Origin: Aurifilum marmelostoma
Lineage: Eukaryota > Ascomycota > Sordariomycetes > Diaporthales > Cryphonectriaceae
Length of the DNA stretch: 64,000 bases
NCBI GenBank assembly: GCA_027559495.1
Contig: JAMXSV010000028.1
Coordinates: 1,426,001-1,490,000 of the forward strand
Direction of reading: 5' to 3'
Shown here in pieces: positions 10,833 to 23,424 of the stretch. The stretch's first letter is position 1. Every line of letters begins with the position of its first letter. The notes below the pieces were generated by a model. It made no database searches. It was not told the origin of the DNA and was given only the letters and a program-made list of their open reading frames with translations. A program made the position numbers and the translations under genes.

Positions 10833-12675
10833 CTACGTAGAAGTGCCGGCCAGCTGGAGAAGCTTCTGACCGGCGTGGAGGTGGGCGTATTCATAAGCCT
10901 TGGACTCGGGGGGAAAGGTGCCGTTGGCAGCCCAGAGGTCGATTAGGGGCTGCATGGGCTCGAGCTCGTGTGGTCGGAGCATATCGAGTGCGGTGGCGGT
11001 GAGGATGAAGTGGCTGAAGCAGCTGTTGAGCTGTTTCTCGAGGTTCAGGTGGTAGAAGGGCTCAACGTAGTGGGCCCAGTAGAGGTGCGAGTAGACACGG
11101 AACATCTGCCGGAAGATGGTCTGGCAGACCTCGACAAAGTTTTGCGGGAAGCCGGACCGCTTTCCGATCCAGTCAGGCTCTCCTGGATTCGTCAGGTGGG
11201 AAAGAGGAGTGGTGGTGATATTGGCGTTGTGTGCATACGAGACACCGGAAGCTTCCGTGGGAAAGATCTTGGTATCGTCAATCTTGCCGGATATCCATCG
11301 CTGCCTATCCGTCCTCTCCGTCAGCAAAAGAAACCAAGGCAAACCAGCTGTAGAGGAGGGTCTTGTCGAGACTCTCGAGAGCCCCTCTCCCCCTCTGGGC
11401 AGTGCGAAGGACGTACATGAGCGTGATGTACTCGTAAGCTGGGAGCTCCACAGGTTCCCTCCGGCTGTTCAGCCATGTGAAGGAGTGGTTTCTGGGGTGA
11501 AAACATTAGCGCCTGCTGCGAGGGTGATGAGGATGACGTCTCGTTCCCCAGACTCACTGTCCTGCTGACATGCGTGGGCATGTTGCCGGGTTGCAGATGG
11601 ACAGACCATCCTCCTCCTTCTCGTGGATGACGCGAACAAAATTCCACAGGTTTCGGTAGTGCTCGACAACTTTTGGCGGATAGTCAGCAGCCACGACCAG
11701 CCAGAGTCGGACGGAGGGGTTTGCACCACAAACCTTGATGGGCGATCCACTCCCCCTGCTCGACCGTCTTTGGCCTGGCACTCAACGTCATGAAGTTGCC
11801 CTTCACAATGTGCTTGGCGTAGTTGGGATTGAGCCACAGGGGCAGAGGGCGAGGGAGATGGTATGACTCGAGAACATCCTGACCGCTGGTCATGATGCCG
11901 CTCTGCTCGTCCATGCCTATTGTCTGAGCAAGAGACGGAGACTTTGGCAGAGGTGGGAGGTTGGCAGACAGGCCTGCTGACGCAGGCGACTGGCTGTTCT
12001 GAGATCTGTCCAGGCTCAAGGGAGAGACGGGCGGCTGGCTGGAGCCGCTGCCACTCTTTCCCGGGCCAGGAGACTTGCTGTTTGAGCCTCGAAAGCGGGC
12101 GTTGCTGTTGAGAGACGGACGGTCAGCAGACTGTCGAGCTGCAGGATGTCGCAGGCAAGTCGCAGGTTGGTGTTGTGAGGCGGTGAGATGAGGTTCACCG
12201 TCGGCATGGGGAAAAGTGGAACTCGAGGGATCATTTTATGTTGGAGAGCCAGCCTGCCAGAGGGAGGTTATGGATGCATAGATAGAAATGACAGTCTGTC
12301 ACAAAAGAACAAGACAATGGGCTGCCGGGCATGTACAGGCTCAGCCTGCCCAATGGAAACATGGCATTTTCTCATCCTGTCCACCACAGTGGGTGATGTC
12401 CCTTAGGGGCTGACGGCGCCACTGCTAGAAGGCACAGCCGTGGCTAGCTTGGTGAAATGGGAACTGAGATCACATTATCTCGCCCATGGCCTGGCAAAGA
12501 AGGAGAGGTTGGACTTGGGGATGAGGGTGGTCCTCGATGTTGCTTGCCCATGCCAATAGGGAGTATCAGAGGAGGAGGGGGAGGAGGAGGAGGGGAGGAG
12601 GAGGAGGAGGGGAGGAGGAGGAGGGGGAGAGAGATATCAAGTAAGAGTTACTCACATCCCGGAGAAAAGAGACAT
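10833..12675 (-). CDS. MOB-family (Mob1/phocein) kinase co-activator
   Basis: Predicted 349-residue Mob1/phocein-domain protein. MOB proteins bind and activate NDR/LATS-type kinases (morphogenesis, mitotic exit) or join STRIPAK. Exons are 12656-12675, 11734-12104, 11558-11669, 11417-11491 and 10833-11304; all phases agree, and intron 1 is long (551 nt). It begins MSLFSGINARFRG and has a Ser/Pro-rich N-terminal region. Domain landmarks are HIVKGNFMTL, the zinc-site cysteines in SICNPATCPRMSAG, FTWLNSRREPVELPAYEYI, then the histidines in FRVYSHLYWAHY and LNSCFSHF. VKGNF and the order of motifs look most like MOB2, but an insertion after FPTEASGVSYAHN and the C-terminal extension are atypical, so I leave the subfamily open. 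It is divergent from LEO1. Confidence 0.87.
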
Positions 12676-13282
12676 GGCTTGTGACGTAGCACGAGGTTGA
12701 GAGGCGGAGAGGAACAGGCCAGGCTCGGGTCTATAGCTGAAGAGAAATGAGATGATCTTGCAATTGTGGTTGTGGCAGTCGCCTCCCGCCGCTGCAGTGT
12801 GGATGAGAGGGGGGGGAAACGAGGTCGTCGTGTGGTTGTGTGCTGTATAAGTTGCACGTTGGTTGAAAAATAAGGGGTTCAACAGCCTGGGAATCTTGCC
12901 AAGCCGTTGTAACACACAAGGTGCGCTAGAGCCCAGCCCTAACTGTTTTGGGATTCTGCCGCTGGGTCTTGCCGGCAGGCCAGCCTTGCCGTTCAGCTTG
13001 TTCTAGCTTTCGCAGGCGCAAGGCTTCCTGAGCTTCAGGTCAGATCACAAAGACCCAACACAGGCAACTTTTTTTCTTCTTCTTTTTGTTACAAACAATT
13101 GCGCCCGCTTTTTTTTTCTACTTCTTTCCTCTTCTTCTTCTTCTTCTTCTTCTTTATCTACCCTATCAACGTCTGAGCTCAACTTTATATCACCAACGGT
13201 CAGCTGAATCAGTACGCTAACCAACACCTGCCGAGCTTTTCCCTCCACTGGATCCTCAGAGCTTCTGAGAGTCCTCAGCATC
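12676..13282. promoter_or_regulatory. Divergent promoter MOB / LEO1
   Basis: The 607 bp between two divergent starts. A pyrimidine-rich block (about 13065-13155, many TTC repeats) lies in the LEO1 5' leader. Both promoters must be here; individual sites are not assignable. Confidence 0.5.
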
Positions 13283-14614
13283 ATGTCGGACGAGGAGCGC
13301 ATTGACGATGTTTCTGACGGCGGAGGTGACGATCTCTTTGGTGATGATGCCGGCAGCGACGTATCCCAGATCGAGGACAACCCGCCCATTGCTAGCGACG
13401 ATGACCTGGCCTCGGATGATGGCCGCAGGCGTAGTCCCATACGCGAGAGTGCATCCGACCGTGACGACCGCAGCCAGCGGGACGACAGCCCCCCAACCAA
13501 CGAGTTGACGGTCATACAAGACGTCTTGTACCGCCATGGCTTACCCAAGACCCAAGACGGAAACGTGAGTCTGCTCCTGGCGCCGTGATGCTTGTCCATG
13601 CAACCATGTCTGATCCCTCGCCTTCAGATGCAACTTGCCAAGGTGCCCAACTTCCTGCGCTTCGTACCCGAGCCATACGATACGGACGAGTGGCAGGCCT
13701 CCGAGTGGGATCTCGAGAATGCCAGGCGCCGGATACCCATAAATGTGGTGCGGTACCGGCGGAATCCCGAGACAGGCGCGCTGGAGAGCAACGCCAACAT
13801 CTACAGGTGGAGCGACGGCTCGTTGACCATGCAGGTCGGCGAGGAACACTACGACATACAGGTCAAGGCACAAGTCCCGCCGCCCAAAAAGGAATATGTG
13901 CCCGATCGCGACGCCAATCGTTATGTCGCTGCTGCACATTCGGCTCATGCCCAGCTCCTCACCGTCGGACACGTCACCGAGGAGTGGGCCATCCGCCCTG
14001 ACAAGAAACGCGTGGAAGAAGACACGGAGCGCCTCAGAGAGCAGATGGGCCTGGCGAAGGGCGTCCTGCGGGAGGGCGAGATGATCATCACGGCCACCCA
14101 GGATCCCGAGCTTCAGAAGAAACAGGCCGAGCTGGCAGAGAAGGAAAGGGCTCGCGCGCAGCGGCGCCGTGAGAATGCACAAATGCGCATGGAGGGCGGG
14201 GCAGGTGGCTATCGGAAAGGTGGCCTCTCCATTGGCGATCTGGAGGGTGCTCGGCGCTCGACATCGGGACGCAAGCGAGGCCCCGGAGGAGGATCAAAGC
14301 GGCCACGAAGACAGAACGACGACTATGACTCGGAAGACGACGGCGTGCACCGCAGCAACCAGTATGACATGGAAGACGGGTTCATTGCTGCGTCGGATGA
14401 CGAAGAGAGCATAGAGGAGGAGAACGATGACGACCACGACGACCTCCTGGACGACGGCGATGTCGAGTTTGAGCGGCCGCGTCCCAAGCGCAAGAGAACG
14501 CCCGACGACGATGACGACGCCGAGGGTGAGCCTGACGATGATGCTCCTGCGGCTTCTGGTGAACACAACCGTCGGCGTGTGCGTCGTGTCGTCTCTGACG
14601 ACGACGATGAATGA
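13283..14614 (+). CDS. LEO1: Paf1 complex subunit LEO1
   Basis: Predicted 422-residue Leo1, a subunit of the RNA polymerase II-associated Paf1 complex that supports elongation and co-transcriptional histone modification. Exons 13283-13564 and 13628-14614 join in phase across a 63 nt intron. Residues 1-75 are strongly acidic (runs of D, E, S). The Leo1 domain follows: LAKVPNFLRFVPEPYD, RRIPINVVRYR, ESNANIYRWSDGSLTMQVG and the EHYDI segment, which form the beta-rich fold that pairs with Paf1. A charged helical region (LREGEMIITATQDPELQKKQAEL) then a C-terminal tail alternating basic and acidic clusters end at VSDDDDE. This layout is characteristic of Leo1. It is divergent from the MOB gene. Confidence 0.96.
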
Positions 14615-15373
14615 TCCTCCTTCCGGTGTACAGGGCACAGGTAAGGTTGTGTGATCCAGGAGTGGACCATGACTCGGTGGCACAAGCTGGTCGGAAACTA
14701 TTCTTTCAGTTGGTCTTGTTCGACCGAGATGGATCCCTTTGCCGAGGATCATTGCCATATGCACCAAGGCAGTCAGTCTATACAAAGTTTTGATTCATCG
14801 TTGCAGAAGGGAGGCTCGACGTCCTGCTGAGAGACATACACAACGCAGAACGAGGACTAGTATAGAAAATCCAAGTGGCAGCACCACGCTCAGTGACAAA
14901 ATACAAAACACGAAAATCAACTTGTCCTTGAGAACAAGCGCATGGCATTCGTTGCGTTGTGCTTGATATAGGTCAGACCCTTGGATGTACCGTGAACTCG
15001 GCTAGGTGGGCTACTTGACTTTCTCTACAGGGGCAGAGGGGCTACGCATACAGGGTGCATTGCCCCCCCCCCCCTGCGCAAGCCCAGCCAAGGGCGGCCC
15101 CTGTGGAGTGGCCCAATTTCCCCACGGTTGATTTCACATGTCAGCCAGGAGCTTGCTGGCCCTTGTGCCCAGGCTGGCGTCATGACCCGAGTAGTATTTA
15201 GCAACGAGCGACACTGGCTTTTTGTAATCAGACTGCGCTGCTCCGAGCAACCCATCCCCCTCCTCACAATGGCGCCCACCCGTCACCACGACCTTTCTTC
15301 TCTCATAGTATTGCAATGAACACGTCCACGGTGGTGCTTACATGCGCATGGGTTTCGACTGTGACAAGAAGCC
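14615..15373. other. Intergenic region LEO1 to patatin-like gene
   Basis: Holds the LEO1 3' UTR and the promoter of the patatin-like gene, which lies on the same strand. A C-run at about 15063-15074 is the only visible feature. Confidence 0.5.
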
Positions 15374-17472
15374 ATGGGGTCGGTGACAACGGTGATGATG
15401 GGCATCTGGGCCGTCATCATCGACATCTTCGACTTCTGGCGCCGGGTAAGCAAAGCTCCAGCGTCCCGCGCATCTGAATGGCACACGATCCGCCGCGGGG
15501 AACTGACCAAGCCCGATTGATGAACCACACAGAGGATCCTCGATTGGTGGCGCCGTAAGGCACCGGCCGAGCTCTGGCTCGACATACTGCGGCACGCCGA
15601 GTCGTATGAAGAATGGGAGGAGGCTGCTCTGCGGCTTGACAACCTGCTCGGGTTCGACCTGTGGCGCTACAACCAAGTCTCGCGGTACTACGACTACAGG
15701 CTCATCAACGAGCGGCTGGAAAGCCTCATGGTCGCACGGGAGGAGCAGGATGTACACGGCCTGGTGAACCTGCTGCGGTCCGGGCTGGTGCGCAACCTGG
15801 GCAACATTACCGCCACGAAGCTGTACAACCGAAGTTTTGCGGGGACAAAGTTCCTCATCGAGGAGTACATCACACAGGTGGCCGAGGCGATCGAGGACAT
15901 CAGCGGACTGCCTGCCGTACCACCGAGCGGTGTGGGATCCCTCGTCACCGCCAAGCCATCAAGCAGCAATCTCGGTGCGCCCGTGCCGTCATCTGCGCAG
16001 TCGCAGGCGCCGGCTGTGCACTTCAACGACAACCCGACGCCCGGAAGCAGCAGCAGCAACACCACAAGTACCGGGAGCGGTGCTGTCATCGCTAACGCCA
16101 AGGCGCCTATGACCATGTCGAACCAGATGAAGCTCGATTTTGTCCACGACACGAGGCAGGCGTTCGGACGAAGCACGCTTGTGCTGCAGGGCGGTGCCAT
16201 CTTTGGTCTCTGCCACCTGGGCGTGGTGAAGGCTCTCTTCCTGCGAGGCCTTCTCCCTCGCATTATTACCGGTACTGCCACGGGGGCACTGATTGCTGCT
16301 CTCGTCGCTATCCACAAGGAAGAGGAGCTGCCTGCTGTCCTGAAGGGCGATGGAATCGACCTGACTGCATTTTCTGCCAAATACAGGGCCGAAGGAAAGG
16401 ATACTCATCATGATGGGCATGCTCAGCAGAGTAACTCGAGCAGGTGGCAGACACTGCTCCGCAGGGTGATGCGATTCTACCGCGAGGGGTATTTCCTCGA
16501 CGTCAAGGTGCTGGAAGAATGTGTGCGCGCCAACGTCGGCGACCTGACGTTTGAGGAGGCATTCGTGAGGAGTAAGAGGGTGCTGAACATCACCGTTGCT
16601 ACAGCCGGTCAGGCAGGTGTTCCGACGCTGTTGAACTACTTGACAGCGCCCAATGTGGTATGTTTCGTCCTCTCACATCTTTTACACGACGAACAGCTGG
16701 GAATTTGTTGGTGTCGTCGTCGTCGTCGAAGCTGACACACACGCCTTAGTTGATCTGGACGGCCGCCGTGGCCTCCAATGCCTCCACCCCTTCATTTTAC
16801 GGTCACCGAGAGAATGCGATCCTCTGCAAGGACCAGGACGGCAATATTGTCCCCTGGGCGCCTGCGAACGAGGTCGATCTTCAGCACTGGACACGCGTGT
16901 CCTACACAGAGCGCGACTCACCGCTCATGCGCATCGCAGAGCTGTTCAACGTGAACCACTTCATCGTCTCCCAGGCGCGCCCCTATCTCATCCCCTTTCT
17001 CCAGTCTGACATGCACGGGCCCTCACGATTCGAGACCCGCAGCACCACCACTTCCGTCACGGCTTTCCTGGTCAGGATGGTCGGCCTGGAGGTTAGGCAC
17101 CGGCTCCGACAGCTCGACACGCTGGGCCTCCTGCCCACGGGCATAAGGCGGTTCCTGGTCGACGAGCGCATCCCTGGCGCGAGCGTGATGCTTGTGCCGG
17201 AGGTGACCGCTGGCGACTTTATCCGGCTGCTGGAGACGCCGACCAGGGAGACGCTCGACTACTGGATCCTGCGAGGGGAGAGAAGCGTGTGGCCGGCGGT
17301 GTCGGCGCTGAGGATCCGGTGTGCGATCGAGACGGAGCTGGACCGAGCGTACCAGATGGCCCGGCGGCTGAAGCCTGGAGGGCTCAAGAGGAAGTCGAGC
17401 ACGTCTGTGAATATGCTGGGTAAAGGGCGAGACGGAAGACACCGTGCCAACAGCGTTGGTGCGAGGTATTGA
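15374..17472 (+). CDS. Patatin-like phospholipase-domain protein, probably inactive
   Basis: Predicted 639-residue member of the fungal patatin-like lipase family (related to yeast Tgl3/4/5 and plant SDP1 triacylglycerol lipases). Exons are 15374-15445, 15533-16657 and 16750-17472, in phase. A hydrophobic N-terminal segment (VMMGIWAVIIDIF) precedes the DUF3336-type region (LRHAESYEEWEEAALRLD to residue ~170). The oxyanion motif is present (LQGGAIFGLCHLGV, residue ~237). The nucleophile elbow, normally GXSXG, reads GTATG at residues 271-275, so the serine is an alanine. The second catalytic motif, normally DG(S/G) before LPMxRLAELFNVNHFIVSQ, reads RVS at 448-450 although the following FNVNHFIVSQ is intact. 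Both dyad residues therefore appear absent. I infer a non-catalytic, perhaps regulatory or lipid-droplet role. Confidence 0.9.
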
Positions 17473-18134
17473 TGACACTGGGGAACAGCAATTGAACATG
17501 ATGTCGGCGCGCTGGGTCTACACGGGTTTCTCATATAGCAGCATATCTTGTTTTAATCATTATGATTCTCAGCCAATCAATAATCAGAGAGTTGGTTGAA
17601 GGTGTATGTCCCCCCACACCTTTTCGCGGGGACTAATGTTGAGTCCTATGGCCAGCGTAATGCGCAGAGAGAGTCATAAGGCGGGAAAAAGACCCCAAAA
17701 TATCACAAGAGAAAAAGAAGAAACGCATCGCTCCAGACATGGCATGTCCATCTACGGCAATTGGTCGCGTGACGTTGCAGCAACCATCACATAGACTCCA
17801 TAATTAGTCGTTGCAACAAAGGCACTACACAATTCTAGCCAACCTGACCCAGCATGCCCAGGCCACCCTAGCCTGGCACGGTTCTGAGTTTATCGTATTG
17901 GATCTCAGTGTAGCCTTTTTACCGCTGCCGCATTAGCATTAGATCGTGCATGTGTGTGTGTTTTTTGCTTCCTCGAATAATGTGTTACTTCTGGAGCAGA
18001 ATGGAGAGACGTGAGGGCAGAATACGAGGGGTCCCCGACAGCGCAGCAGCACATGCCAGGCGTTCCAGGGGCTTGCACTGGTGGCCCTGGTGGCTGGCCC
18101 TGGATCGTTCCAATTACGCTAGCCAGGGGGTTCC

Positions 18135-18150
18135 GGGGGGGGGGGGGGGG
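18135..18150 (+). repeat. Poly(G) tract, 16 G
   Basis: Uninterrupted run of 16 G in intergenic DNA. Confidence 0.9.
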
Positions 18151-18778
18151 CGTTGAGGGGCGACGGCGGCGCACTCAGGTTCCCCACGCACCCACTGCAG
18201 CCTTGGAAGATCCTCGACGCCGAGTGCTGATGTCACACCCGCGCGAACATGAACCTCTTCCTCTCTGTGCTAGGAGGGAGCTCCCACGCTGTGGTGGGTG
18301 TGGGCTCTGACCCCATTTATTTCTCTTCGACCTGCATATCCCTTTCTCACACCATTCATCAAGAGATATGTCTTGAAGGGCTGTTCCCCTGCCTTGTCTG
18401 CCAAAGTATATTTAGAGTTTTCTTTCTGTTCCCAGTAGCACAATTTCGCTATACAAACCTGGCACATGATCCTTTGCTGTTGTTGGCTATCATCAACTTT
18501 CTTTTTTGTCTCGTCTCTGCTCAAGTTGCGAATTCCAACCTGCACTCCATAACTCGACCCACGATCAGCAATTCGCATCCGGAGCTGGGAGAGACTGGTT
18601 CCTGAGCATTGTTGCCCACGCAGTTCAGGCGACAGCTTCCGCACGCGCGACGCAGGCATAGTCATTCATGAGATAGATTACCCCACACGCAGTCGAGGTG
18701 TTGCCGAAAGGAGGTCCGGCGGCGACTTTAACGAGATACACTGCCCACCGATCCTCATCCGAGATACCGTCTCCAGGG

Positions 18779-18808
18779 CCCACCACCACCACCACCACCA
18801 CCACCACC
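18779..18808 (+). repeat. (CAC)n repeat abutting a start codon
   Basis: About ten CAC units run directly into the ATG of the CorA-type transporter, so the repeat is probably in its 5' UTR. Confidence 0.85.
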
Positions 18809-21479
18809 ATGGCCGCGCCGAACCCAGACCTGAACCTGCCTGGATCCAGCTCCGGTGTGCCTGCTGCTGGGTCCTCGAAAAACGCACAAAAGAAGAAGAA
18901 GCGTGGGACCAGGGCCAAGAGGAGGAGAGACAGGCGCAAGTCCTTTGCCATTACCAACGATGACATGGACCACGAGGACGGTATCAGCTCCAGCATGGCT
19001 GCCCCTAGCCAGAGCTTCTATGGCCAGCGGCATAATCTCAGTGGGACGAGTATCGACAGTGAGACCCTGTTAGACCACAGGTAGCTTCCTCCTCGCCCTT
19101 TCCTACTCGGATGAAACCTCTCAATTGCTGAAGGCTGACCTCCCGAACCACAGAGACCAGCCGTACTTTATGCGCCCTCGACGGCCCTCCAACGCAGTCC
19201 AGTCGCCGGCTCCCCATCAGGCGTCACAAAGCGTGACAAAGTTGAAAAGTATACACGGGGGAGGCAGCGGGCAGGAAGATAACGAGGAGTCGGCTCAGGA
19301 CGAACGAGCACCTCTTCTCTCTGCGGCAGGTCGCTTCCGTACCGAGCCGGTCACGGTCCCCAAGGCGTATGGGTCGAGCGACGCCGGCAGGGCCCAGTCT
19401 TCGAGCAAGAGGGAATCAAGCAGGACAAGCGGGATGAAGGACTTCACGAATCCCTTCAATGCGAGCTACGATGTCAATTACCCGCCATCAGTGCCAGGAA
19501 CACCGAGGACCAGGGCTGCCGATCCGGACTGGAGGCTGGAGGATGCCATGCTGATCGATGAGCTGGATGTCTTTCACTCGGACCATCACGATGATGACTT
19601 CACCGATCGTGGCTCCCACACGCCTCCCAGTCCCAAGGCGCCACCCACACCCTTCGAGCGACGACGCACATTCGATCTCTCAGCCCAGGAAGATGTATGC
19701 TTTCCGCAGGAGGGCATGTCTGAGATGGCGGACGACGATGTCCGACCGAAGCGTAGCCATCATGCTCGGTCTCGGCGGCGCAGGATCAGGGGTCCTCAGC
19801 TGTCGTTCCTCGAGGACTGGGCCCAGGTCGAAAAGGAAGGACGCAGCGAGGAGAGGAGGACCAAGAGGATCACGGAGCCTCAGCTGGTCAACGGGAGGCT
19901 GCGGCCTATCCACAAGGGCTGGTACCAGCCAGAAGAGGACGCCCCCTACCGCTTCACCTATTTCAACGAGGAGTTTGTCAGCACCATTCATAGCCCCACC
20001 ATTTCCGAACTCGTGCAGCAGGAGGGCCAGGGCAGCAGTTTTCGTCAGCTGTTTATACCAGACAGACCCATCCTGTCGGATTCTTCCGAGTCAGAGAGTG
20101 ATGATGAGGATCAGCAGCAGCAGCAGCAGCAGCAGGTTTCTGACCTGCGGCGGTCTCTGGGCGGTCAGAACGGCGGTTCCAAGATGCCTACGCGTCAGCC
20201 CTCAGTCGCGGGCTCAGTGCTAGGCGGGACAGAGCAAACGCATGAATCTGGTACACTCTCGCCAAGGGCAGCTCAGGGAGCATCACACACCCCGCGGCAG
20301 GGCTCTGGCGAGGCAACGCCGTCGCACCCGAGGTCGGTGGCCTCCCCGCCCCCAGAGAAGGCAGAGAAACCCCCTAGGCTGGGAGACAGGCCGATCTGGT
20401 GGCTGGATGTCATGAGTCCGACTGATGCCGAGATGAGGGTGCTCGCCCGAACATTCGGAATCCACGGCCTGACGAGCGAAGATATTATGATGCAGGAAGC
20501 GCGTGAAAAGGTTGAACTCTTCCAGCACTACTACTTTGTGCATTACAGGACGTTCAATCAGGACCCAATGAGCCCCAACCACCTCGAGCCGATCAACCTA
20601 TACCTCGTCGTGCTCAAGGACGGCATCATCAGCTTCCACTTCTCCCCGACCCCGCACCCGGCCAATGTTCGACGGCGGGTGCGGATGCTGCGCGACTACA
20701 TGATCCTTACCCCGGACTGGATCGCATATGCAATCATCGACGATATTACAGATGTCTATCTGCCTCTTATCCAGAGCGTCGAGGAGGAAGTCGATGAGAT
20801 CGATGCGGACATTGTCAGGCTCCATGCCGAGGAGGATCCGACAAGGAAGGAGAAGTCAAAATCTGAGAAGGCGCCCAAGAGCGATACCAAATCAGACTCT
20901 GGCTCCACAGTAGTTGAGACCGGTGCTGATATGCTACGCCGAGTCGGGGAGTGTCGGAAGAAAGTCATGGGCCTCTACCGCCTGTTGGGCAGCAAGGCCG
21001 ATGTCATCAAAGGCTTCGCAAAGCGGTGCAACGAGCAGTGGGAGGTGGCGCCGCGCTCGGATATCGGCATCTACCTCGGCGATATTCAGGATCATATTGT
21101 GACCATGACTGGAAACCTGAGTCACTATGAGATGTAAGTTTCTATCTCTTTCCTTTGGATGGTATTTTCTCGCAGCCCAGTGCTGACCACCCCCATCAAC
21201 AGGATCCTCGCCAGGTCCCACCAGAACTACCTTGCGCAGATCAACATCCGCATGAACGAGCGCGCGGAGCAGACAAACGACGTCCTCGGCAAGCTCACGG
21301 TCCTCGGCACGATCGTGCTGCCCATGAACATCATCACGGGCCTCTGGGGCATGAACGTCTGGGTGCCGGGTCAGGATTACGAGGGCGACCTGACCTGGTT
21401 CTTCTGGATCACCGCCGGACTGCTTGTCTTTGGTATAGCGTGTTTCCTCATCGCGAAGCGAGTATACCGAATTGTGTGA
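18809..21479 (+). CDS. CorA-family Mg2+ transporter (MNR2/ALR type)
   Basis: Predicted 842-residue CorA-superfamily magnesium transporter. Exons 18809-19080, 19154-21133 and 21203-21479 join in phase. The first ~425 residues are a long, low-complexity cytosolic region with basic clusters (KKKKRGTRAKRRRDRRK) and a poly-Gln stretch near 20115. The CorA core begins at RPIWWLDVMSPTDAEM, followed by FGIHGLTSEDIMMQE, REKVELFQHYYFVHYR and the TPHPANVRRR segment. The pore helix ends in the signature GLWGMNVWVPG (GMN near residue 799), followed by a short acidic loop and a second membrane helix. TSEDIMMQEAREKVELF and the PHPANVRRR motif resemble yeast Mnr2 (vacuolar Mg2+ release) more than Alr1, but I do not assign the paralogue firmly. 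Confidence 0.93.
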
Positions 21480-22269
21480 TCCTTTAGAGTAGCACAGTTC
21501 TGGATCTTATGAAAGCCTAAGCGGTCCTTGAGCCATACTCTGTCTCTTTTTGGTGATTGTGATTGTTCTGAAAAGAGGGGCAATACATACCGCCAGGGCC
21601 GACAGCGTCATGATCTGGGGTGAAGACGGTACCCATCATATCTGACCATGCTTGTTTGCACTGGCGCCCGGGGTTGGCATAGCGTATTGCAAGGCCTGGA
21701 TACTCGAGACTGTTTCTTTGTGGGAGGCAACGAATATTCTGTGGGTCGTGCACCCAATTCTTCCTTGCAGGAGGAGATGTGACATATCATAAACAAAAAA
21801 GTACTATACAATTGAAACTACAAGAATACAACAATCCAGATTGGGTCAAATGATGATAGTGTGGAAGATGGGAAAACGCATGATATGCAACATTGAATCT
21901 CTAATTTGCCATTCCACGGTCTCATCATCCAAACAAACCCAAAAAAGAAATTCGTTATGTTCGAGTTCAAATTTTCATTCCTTAGAAGCCGGTTTTTGGT
22001 TTTTTTTTTTTTGTGTCATGTGAAAACGGCAGCTATTTAATTTATTTTTGCCCCGTCCATACGTTTCCCCCAGCATCAGATAAGCCACATGCAACCGACT
22101 GACAGAGCAGCCTCGACGACGCGGCTGAGACATGAGCCCCCACGAGGCGTACCTTAGGCCCATCTAGATCCGGGGCACGATTCGAGCCACAGTCCGTACA
22201 GTGCTTTCGAGATGGTCGTTGGATCAGATCAGAACAGTTCGCGTGTCTGTGGTGGCAGAACAAGACTGC
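21480..22269. other. Convergent intergenic region
   Basis: Between the convergent ends of the Mg2+ transporter and CstF64. Moderately AT-rich, with a T13-like run near 22000. No gene seen. Confidence 0.5.
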
Positions 22270-23378
22270 TCAAGACCGCGAGACACCATACTGCGCGCGC
22301 AGGCGCATGATGTCGGCCCTCTCCGACTCGGGCAGCTGCTGGATGATCTCCTCGGGCAGCGACAGGACCTGCTGGATCAGCTCGTCTGGAGTCTGGCCGG
22401 GGGCCGGAGCAGGAGCAGCAGCAGCCGGGGGCGGGGCGGCGGCGGCGGCGGCAGGAGGTGGGGGCACGTAGCCACCGGGGGCGACGGGAGGGGTGGCAGC
22501 TGCGCCGGGGTAGGCGGCGGGTGGGAAGCCCGGGGCAGCAGCGGCGGCAGGGGGCGCGACGGAGCCTGGCTCGAGGACGGAGTTGACGGCCTCGGGGCTG
22601 ACGAGGCCCATGAGGAGCAGGGCCTGGAACATGGCGTAGGAGAGCTGGGGGGCGTGGGTGAGGAGCTCTGTGGCGCGGGCGGGGTCGGTGGTGCAGAGCT
22701 GCTTGAAGGAGGAGAGGATGTCGAGGAGCTGGGTGGCGGGCAGGGTGTTGAGGATGCGCGAGATGTGGTCGGTGACGGTGACGCCCTGGGGCAACGGCTC
22801 GCCGGGGGGCAGGGGGGGGCAGGGAGCCGCTGGGGCCCATGTCGACGCCGCCGTTGGGGATGCCGGCGGGGTTGTAGGCGTTGAGGCCGGAGGGCTGGTT
22901 GCGGTCCTGGCCGGACGAGTCGTCGTTGCCACCTGTGCCGCCCTCGTTGCTAAAGTCGACGCGCAGCTTGCGGCCCATGATCTCGTGGTCGTTGAGGTTC
23001 CGGACTGCCGAGGCGGCCGAGTCTGGGGAGCGGTGGGTTAGTCTGCTGTAGCAGTGAGGAGAGAGAGGAGGGAGAGACACCACACAGCATTATCGCCATC
23101 ACCGTCACCAGCACATACCTGCGTCGGGGTATTCTGCAAAACCAAAACCCTTGGGCCGGCCGGTTTCTCTGTCGTAGACTAGACGAAAGTTGAGGACCTG
23201 GCCTGCACTGCTGAAGAGGTCGGTGATCTGCTCCTCAGATAATCCTGTAGGAGAGAGATTTGAAGGTCAGCAAAGAGAGTCTGGGGTGATGTTGAGTGAG
23301 GGGGGGGGGGGGAGTGTTTGACCAACCATAGGGTATATTGCCCACAAACACCACACGTGAGGGTGGTTTGGTAGACAT
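22270..23378 (-). CDS. RNA15: Cleavage stimulation factor CstF64 / Rna15 (one apparent frameshift)
   Basis: Predicted 309-residue RNA-binding subunit of the mRNA 3'-end cleavage factor (CstF64; yeast Rna15). Exons are 23327-23378, 23119-23244 and 22270-23022. The RRM is complete: RVVFVGNIPYG (RNP2), LSEEQITDLFSSAGQV, RPKGFGFAEYPD (RNP1) and LNDHEIMGRKLRVDFS. The hinge that binds CstF77/Rna14 follows (DHISRILNTLPATQLLDIL, FQALLLMGLV), then an Ala/Pro-rich linker and the C-terminal domain (PDELIQQVLSLPEEIIQQLP...ERADIMRLRAQYG). Within exon 3 a run of 8 G on the plus strand (22812-22819) puts the two halves one base out of frame; 7 would make SLPPLPPGEPLPQG continuous. The flanking sequence is fully conserved, so I treat it as a working gene with a probable sequence error. 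Confidence 0.93.
23300..23312 (+). repeat. Poly(G) tract inside CstF64 intron 1
   Basis: Run of 13 G on the plus strand, which is poly(C) on the sense strand of the CstF64 intron at 23245-23326. Confidence 0.9.
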
Positions 23379-23388
23379 GATGGGTGTA

Positions 23389-23424
<36 letters not shown>

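Larger units (their letters stand above)
17473..18808. other. Intergenic region with poly(G) tract
   Basis: About 1.3 kb upstream of the Mg2+ transporter gene. It holds a G16 run at 18135-18150 and, just before the next start codon, a (CAC) repeat. No coding signal seen. Confidence 0.5.

Noticed and set aside
22812..22819. Programmed ribosomal frameshifting in CstF64
   Set aside because: No stimulatory structure is evident, and the same one-base excess recurs in unrelated genes, so a sequence error is simpler.
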